A stretch of 10,523 bases of DNA from Actinomycetota bacterium (GTDB lineage Bacteria > Actinomycetota > Actinomycetes > Nanopelagicales > Nanopelagicaceae): positions 1 to 10,523 of the forward strand of contig SYAM01000078.1 in NCBI GenBank assembly GCA_005787645.1, read 5' to 3'. Under the pieces are notes generated by a model. The model ran no database searches. It had not been told where the DNA came from and saw only the letters and a list, made by a program, of their open reading frames with translations. How positions within the stretch are numbered: position 1 is the stretch's first letter; each line of letters opens with the position of its first letter. The position numbers and the translations under genes are program-made. Below, piece after piece: positions 6,556-10,523 of this stretch.

Positions 6556-7191
6556 CTATTCCTGATTATCTTTCCTTGCAGTTGACAATATCTTTTTCGC
6601 TGCATCGGCATTCATTATAAAGATGATGATTCCAATCACTAAATCCGGAATCATACTTGGATAAATGAGTATTACCACTCCTGCAGAAATGATAAGTGCA
6701 TTAGCTATCGCATCATTGCGTGCAGAATAGTAAGCCGCTTTTACCAATCCACCTTCCTCATTTCTATGACGAGCAATCAGAAATGCGCAGAAGAGATTGA
6801 CTACCAGAGCACCTAAACCTACATAGCTCATGCCAGCGCCTTCAGGTATCTCGGGACTAAGTATTTGCTGGATTGCATTCCATAAGAAGGCAATTCCAGG
6901 GACTAGGAGGAGTCCGGCAAGGAGGTAGCTGGTGATCTGTCGCTTACGTAGCGACCATCCAATCGCTAGGGCAATCAAGATATTGATGGAAGCATCCTCG
7001 AGGAAATCGACGCTATCGCTAAGCAGGGCTATTGAATTGAAACGTTGCCCGAAGTAGTACTCAACGATGAAATAGCCCACATTTAACGCGGCAATTATTA
7101 ATACGATCCTTCGAAGGCGCACTGTATGAGTATAGATATCACCTTGCGTAAACAATCGAATTGCACTTGCGAATCTATGGCAATTAGCCAT
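6556..7191 (-). CDS. CDF-like cation transporter, transmembrane domain only
   Basis: This 211-residue protein has about six hydrophobic helices (near 29-46, 55-79, 88-109, 121-140, 158-177, 181-197). The segment SIALLSDSVDFLEDA (53-67) aligns with the TM2 metal-site region of cation diffusion facilitators, giving D62xxxD66. In TM5 SARNDAIAN (156-164) gives S156 and D160 where canonical members have HxxxD. The cytoplasmic C-terminal domain of normal ~300-residue CDF proteins is missing. I recall a family of actinobacterial 'cation transporters' of this length with similar motifs, so it is probably complete. It would export divalent metal, or a different substrate given the changed ligands. ATG 7191 has no good SD; the real start could be the GTG at residue 24, giving a product that begins close to TM1. 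It is the first gene of the copC-heliorhodopsin operon and ends 3 nt before copC. Confidence 0.8.
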   Translation of the reverse strand: MANCHRFASAIRLFTQGDIYTHTVRLRRIVLIIAALNVGYFIVEYYFGQRFNSIALLSDSVDFLEDASINILIALAIGWSLRKRQITSYLLAGLLLVPGIAFLWNAIQQILSPEIPEGAGMSYVGLGALVVNLFCAFLIARHRNEEGGLVKAAYYSARNDAIANALIISAGVVILIYPSMIPDLVIGIIIFIMNADAAKKILSTARKDNQE

Positions 7192-7399
7192 TTCTCAGAG
7201 TTTTGGTTATCTTTCGGCAAGGTTCTCAAGTTAAGAAATGAGGCAGTGATGAACGTATTAACCAAACGCCGCATAATCGATTACTGCCGTATGAACATTT
7301 CACGCTGTCGCGCATAGATTTATTTACGCTCGCTATACCGCTTCACCCTTAAATTTTTTCGAAATCTCTGCACAAATATCCAATTTGAAAGGAATTATT
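7192..7399. other. Divergent intergenic region (208 bp)
   Basis: This is the longest gap in the window, between the cation transporter (-) and the rhodanese (+), and must hold promoters for both. It is AT-rich near the rhodanese. A -10-like TAAATT occurs at 7350-7355 on the + strand without a clear -35. Small inverted repeats are present: GGCAGT (7242-7247) with ACTGCC (7283-7288), TGAA-CAT-TTCA (7292-7302), and TTTCGAAA (7357-7364). None is strong enough to name a regulator. I see no convincing gene, tRNA or terminator here. Confidence 0.5.
7388..7393 (+). promoter_or_regulatory. Ribosome binding site (AAAGGA) for the rhodanese
   Basis: AAAGGA lies 6 nt before ATG 7400. It favours that start over the in-frame TTG at 7385, which overlaps this site. 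Confidence 0.75.
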
Positions 7400-8365
7400 A
7401 TGAAGTTTTCTAAAAAGATCTTCGCGGTTTTTATTTCGTTCTCCGTGGCAGCAGCATCACTCATGGCTATCACTCCGGCTCAAGCCGCTCCGAAGAATCT
7501 TGCTCGCGCCGTTGCGACTGCAGATTGGCTCGAGCAGAACATTGATAGTCCTAAGGTCCGTATTTTTGAAGTCTCGACGGAAGTCGGTCTCTACGAAAAG
7601 GGCCACATCAAGAACGCCGTCAAAATTAATTGGTATACCGATCTAGTGGACACTGTAAATCGTGACCTTGTCTCTACAAAGAATTTCAACAAACTCTTAC
7701 AAACTTCAGGAATTGACAGTGATACAACAGTGGTTTTCTATGGAGACAAGAACAACTGGTTCGCTGCCTGGGGCGCGTGGGTCTTTAACCGTTACGGAGT
7801 CCAGGATGTGCGCCTTCTCGATGGTGGACGTGTGAAATGGGAGAAAGATGGTCGCCCTCTCACTACTGCAGTTCCCACCTTCGGCAAAGGAAACTTCACC
7901 GTGAAGAAAATTGATCGCTCTATTCGGGCAACTCTGATCGCTGATGTTCTCCCTGCTGCGAAAGCAGCAGTAAAAGGCAAGGCAGATGTGAAATTGATCG
8001 ATATCCGCTCCGCTGATGAATACAACGGAAAAGTATTTGCTGCAGCAGGATTCCAGGAATTAGCGATTCGTGCTGGCCATATCCCAGGTGCAATCAATGT
8101 GCCATGGGGACAGAATGTTAATGCTGACGGAACTTTCAAGTCAGTTGCTGATTTGAAGAAGCTATATGCGGAAAAAGGAGTCGATGGCAAGCAGAACATC
8201 ATCACCTATTGCCGCATTGGCGAGCGTTCTTCTCTTACATGGTTCGTCTTGAGCGAGATTCTCGGATACAACGTAAAGAATTACGATGGATCCTGGACTG
8301 AGTACGGCAATTCTGTTGGGGTTCCTATCGTGAATAACGCGGGAACGATTTGGGGAGCGGCATAA
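7400..8365 (+). CDS. Exported two-domain thiosulfate sulfurtransferase (rhodanese)
   Basis: The 321-residue protein begins with a Sec signal peptide (KFSKK, hydrophobic 7-24, likely cleavage AQA|AP after residue 29). Two rhodanese domains follow: an inactive N-terminal one (about 33-155, without active-site Cys; contains 'GHIKNAVKINW' and 'LLDGGRVKWEKDGRP') and a catalytic C-terminal one (about 178-310) with 'LIDIRSADEY', 'AGHIPGAINVPW' and the active loop CRIGERS with Cys271. The CRxGxR loop with a basic residue fits thiosulfate sulfurtransferase rather than 3-mercaptopyruvate sulfurtransferase, whose loop is CGSGVT-like. It would move sulfane sulfur from thiosulfate to a thiol acceptor outside the cell membrane. 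ATG 7400 is supported by an SD. The gene overlaps the next, a YeeE/YedE sulfur transporter, by 16 bp, so both probably serve uptake of reduced sulfur. Confidence 0.9.
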   Translation: MKFSKKIFAVFISFSVAAASLMAITPAQAAPKNLARAVATADWLEQNIDSPKVRIFEVSTEVGLYEKGHIKNAVKINWYTDLVDTVNRDLVSTKNFNKLLQTSGIDSDTTVVFYGDKNNWFAAWGAWVFNRYGVQDVRLLDGGRVKWEKDGRPLTTAVPTFGKGNFTVKKIDRSIRATLIADVLPAAKAAVKGKADVKLIDIRSADEYNGKVFAAAGFQELAIRAGHIPGAINVPWGQNVNADGTFKSVADLKKLYAEKGVDGKQNIITYCRIGERSSLTWFVLSEILGYNVKNYDGSWTEYGNSVGVPIVNNAGTIWGAA

Positions 8366-9567
8366 TCTCTACTGACATCAAATGGACGCGCGGCGACAGT
8401 CTCCGGACTCTCGCCGCTGCGGTCATTCTTGTAGCGCTCTTTGGCCTCGCTTATTTCCTCTCCAGTAAAGAAGGGGCGAGCACTGCACCTATTTCACTAT
8501 TGATAGGAGTGAGCCTAGGTATCGTGCTCGAACGTGGGCGCTTCTGCTTTTACTGCATCTTCCGCGATGGCATAGAGGATAAGAACACCACTGGTCTGCT
8601 CTCTGTCTTTGCAGCAATCGCTGCCGGTGCAATTGGTTATTCGATTGTTTTCGGTCAATTTCTTCCCAACACCACGACAGATCGCCTGCCGCCCCTAGCG
8701 CATATCGGGCCGGTAAGCATTCCGTTGGCAATCGGAGCATTTCTCTTTGGTATCGGCATGACACTTTCAGGTGCATGTATCAGCGGTCATCTTTATCGTA
8801 TCGGGCAAGGATATTTACGTGCGATTCCTGCGCTGATTGGCACGCTCATCGGCTTTGCCATCGCGTTCTTGGTGTGGAATCCAATTTATTTGAATTTCAT
8901 CTCTGACTCACCGACTATCTGGATTCCTCACCTATTTGGTTATTCGGGATCCCTTATTCTCACCCTGATTCTGGTGACACTCCTTGCAATACTTGCCATC
9001 AAAAAAGGGGTAAATTCCGAACCTATTTCAGGGGAACGCTCTGAGAAGAGCACGTTGCGCTCGATCCATCAAAAAGTGATTATTAGTCGCTGGAATCCTC
9101 TAGTAACAGGTGGATTAGTGGGAGTTATCGGCACTATTGCTTATCTACGGGTCGAACCCCTGGGTGTAACTCGTCAGATTAGTACTACTGCGCGCACACT
9201 CTCTCTCGATAATGGCGTTGGACCAGAGACTCTTAATGGTTTGGACAAGATGGCTGGCTGTATTGCAATAGTCTCTGAGACCATCACCAATAATGGTTGG
9301 TTAGTAATCGGATTAGTGGGTGCATCACTAGCGGTCGCAATTGCAGGTAATCGCTTTAAACTTTCACAAATCACTCCAGTGAATGCGACGACTGCGCTAA
9401 TCGGAGGAGTCCTTCTAGGTTTTGGAGCGATGATCTCATTGGGCTGCACCGTAGGAGTTCTGCTTTCGGGCACTCAAGCCTTTGCGCTCTCTGGTTGGGT
9501 CTTCTTCGCCTCAGTATTTTTAGGTGTATGGAGTGGCATCAAGTTAAGGCTACATAAGACTAATTAG
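8350..9567 (+). CDS. YeeE/YedE-family (TsuA-like) sulfur/thiosulfate transporter
   Basis: This 405-residue integral membrane protein carries both halves of a YeeE/YedE (PF04143) transporter: LERGRFCFYC (60-69), 'GIGMTLSGACISGH' (134-147) in the first half; 'KMAGCIAI' (300-307) and GFGAMISLGCTVG (357-369) in the second. Conserved Cys 66, 143, 304 and 366 are the kind of residues that relay thiosulfate through TsuA by weak thiol contacts. C69 is an additional cysteine. About ten or more hydrophobic helices are visible (e.g. 20-38, 84-103, 124-142, 158-175, 199-216, 252-266, 318-333, 348-363, 378-396). The only plausible start is TTG 8350, inside the rhodanese gene, with a poor SD (GGGAA 8341-8345); a nearby ATG at 8383-ish is out of frame. 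Coupled translation with the rhodanese is likely. The stop overlaps the opposing P450 gene by 8 bp. Family is sure; thiosulfate as substrate is inferred. Confidence 0.9.
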   Translation: MGSGIISTDIKWTRGDSLRTLAAAVILVALFGLAYFLSSKEGASTAPISLLIGVSLGIVLERGRFCFYCIFRDGIEDKNTTGLLSVFAAIAAGAIGYSIVFGQFLPNTTTDRLPPLAHIGPVSIPLAIGAFLFGIGMTLSGACISGHLYRIGQGYLRAIPALIGTLIGFAIAFLVWNPIYLNFISDSPTIWIPHLFGYSGSLILTLILVTLLAILAIKKGVNSEPISGERSEKSTLRSIHQKVIISRWNPLVTGGLVGVIGTIAYLRVEPLGVTRQISTTARTLSLDNGVGPETLNGLDKMAGCIAIVSETITNNGWLVIGLVGASLAVAIAGNRFKLSQITPVNATTALIGGVLLGFGAMISLGCTVGVLLSGTQAFALSGWVFFASVFLGVWSGIKLRLHKTN

Positions 9568-10523
9568 TGAAAGGGAATAATTGTGCTGGCATCTTGCCAT
9601 AAGGTCGGTACGTTGCGCGCGGTTGTGCTTTTGGCATCGGAGTCTTGATCTTCCACATTCGTGCGATCTTTAACAAGATTATTCGAGACTCAGCAATCGC
9701 AAAATATTCACCTAAACATTTACGAGTCCCGGCGCCGAATGGGAAATAGGCTCCCTTAGGCAATAATTTTTCGAATTCTGGATCAAGCCAGCGCTCTGGG
9801 ATAAATCGCTCGGGCTCTGGGAAATATCGAGGATCGCGTTGGGTGACATATTGACTCACTAAAACATGTGCACCAGCGGGCACGCGGACACCTGCAATCT
9901 CGCAATCATTAATGGCAATTCGCGGAGCGACCCAAACTGGCGGGGCTAATCGGAGCGCCTCCCAGAGCACAGCAGTGGCGTAGGTTGCGTGTTGCTCCAA
10001 TTCATCATAGGTCGGAGTTCGATTATCAAAGAGCCACTCAAGCTTTTTGCTCTCTGCCGAGAGAGCATCAAATGCCTCAGGGTTATTGGAAAGATGTGCA
10101 AAGGCCCACGAGAGAACATTCGCCGTAGTTTCATGGCCACTAAGTATCAATGTCAACGCCTCATCGCGGATGTGATTCATCGATATGTGATTACGAAGTC
10201 CCAGTAACACGCCAAGCAAGTCATCATCTTTAGTTGCATCATCGGATTGATTGGCGAGACGTTTTTCGATTATTTCCTCAGCGATAGTCGCTAATTCATC
10301 TGCACTTTGCTCAAAACGCTGGAAGTAGGAGATTCGGGAAGAGTCGAATCGATCTAGACCCGGAAGCATTGTTCGTTCGATTCGGTCGATTGCGACTTCC
10401 ATCGCCTCTGCGATGGGTCGAGTGTATTTTTCACCATCAATACCAAATAAACATTGTGAAACGATGTTGAGCGTCAGCGCCATCATCTCTGGGTTTAAGT
10501 CCACCGCTTTCTCGTTGTGCCAG
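9560..10523 (-). CDS. Cytochrome P450, N-terminus outside window
   Basis: About 320 C-terminal residues of a cytochrome P450 are present; the frame is open to the right edge, so the GTG at 10504 is internal and roughly 100-130 N-terminal residues are missing. The landmarks are in order: I-helix oxygen-activating SGHETT, K-helix ExxR (EALR) followed by LAPPVW, the PERF motif (PEPERFIPERW), and the heme loop FPFGAGTRKCLG whose Cys codon is at 9716-9718. After the heme loop the L-helix (EYFAIAESRIILLKI) and a short beta region end the protein. The HETT rather than the common bacterial D-TT form and the WxPERW segment point to the CYP102/CYP110-like branch of soluble bacterial P450s, often fatty-acid or terpenoid hydroxylases. 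The substrate cannot be read from the sequence. Its stop lies 8 bp inside the TsuA-like gene. Confidence 0.93.
   Translation of the reverse strand, partial: WHNEKAVDLNPEMMALTLNIVSQCLFGIDGEKYTRPIAEAMEVAIDRIERTMLPGLDRFDSSRISYFQRFEQSADELATIAEEIIEKRLANQSDDATKDDDLLGVLLGLRNHISMNHIRDEALTLILSGHETTANVLSWAFAHLSNNPEAFDALSAESKKLEWLFDNRTPTYDELEQHATYATAVLWEALRLAPPVWVAPRIAINDCEIAGVRVPAGAHVLVSQYVTQRDPRYFPEPERFIPERWLDPEFEKLLPKGAYFPFGAGTRKCLGEYFAIAESRIILLKIARMWKIKTPMPKAQPRATYRPYGKMPAQLFPFTN

Noticed and set aside
7126..7317. Small + strand reading frame of 63 codons reaching into the divergent spacer
   Set aside because: It starts inside the antisense of the transporter gene, has no ribosome binding site, and its product is basic and Cys-scattered without any recognisable pattern.
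7792..8205. 137-codon - strand reading frame inside the rhodanese
   Set aside because: It is antisense to the conserved rhodanese domains and has low-complexity composition.

Overview
The window looks like a piece of a streamlined, mid-GC (roughly 45-48 % by eye) freshwater actinobacterial chromosome. A member of the acI / Nanopelagicales group is the best guess. The reasons are a heliorhodopsin of the actinobacterial type, two divergent genes that look leaderless, very short intergenic gaps, and genes for deoxysugar uptake and reduced-sulfur scavenging. The taxonomic call is inference; no rRNA or other marker gene is present.

Left part (1-3019, + strand) is a sugar operon. It holds the C-terminus of a sugar ABC substrate-binding protein, a two-domain sugar-type ABC ATPase, an L-rhamnose mutarotase (RhaM), and an SDR dehydrogenase. 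No permease lies in the window. Facing it, 3022-4772 on the - strand carries a D-erythronate-dehydrogenase-like protein (DenD) and a second SDR that overlap by ATGA. The two blocks together suggest import and oxidation of a deoxysugar or sugar acid.

Middle part (4773-7191): a 64-bp divergent spacer holds two mirror-image leaderless promoters around a 6-bp inverted repeat. From it a small membrane-anchored hypothetical protein runs rightward. It collides tail to tail with a leftward three-gene operon: a CDF-like cation transporter, a membrane-anchored CopC copper-binding protein and a heliorhodopsin. The heliorhodopsin keeps its retinal lysine (K239), counterion (E105) and the two inner histidines (H21, H78). 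Its packing with two metal-handling envelope proteins is the most interesting feature of the window.

Right part (7400-10523): a 208-bp divergent region leads to an exported two-domain rhodanese and an overlapping YeeE/YedE (TsuA-like) transporter. These probably form a thiosulfate/reduced-sulfur acquisition pair. It overlaps, tail to tail, a cytochrome P450 on the - strand that runs off the window.

All three convergent junctions are extremely tight (2-bp gap, 4-bp overlap, 8-bp overlap). I saw no tRNA, rRNA, CRISPR array, insertion sequence or convincing intrinsic terminator.
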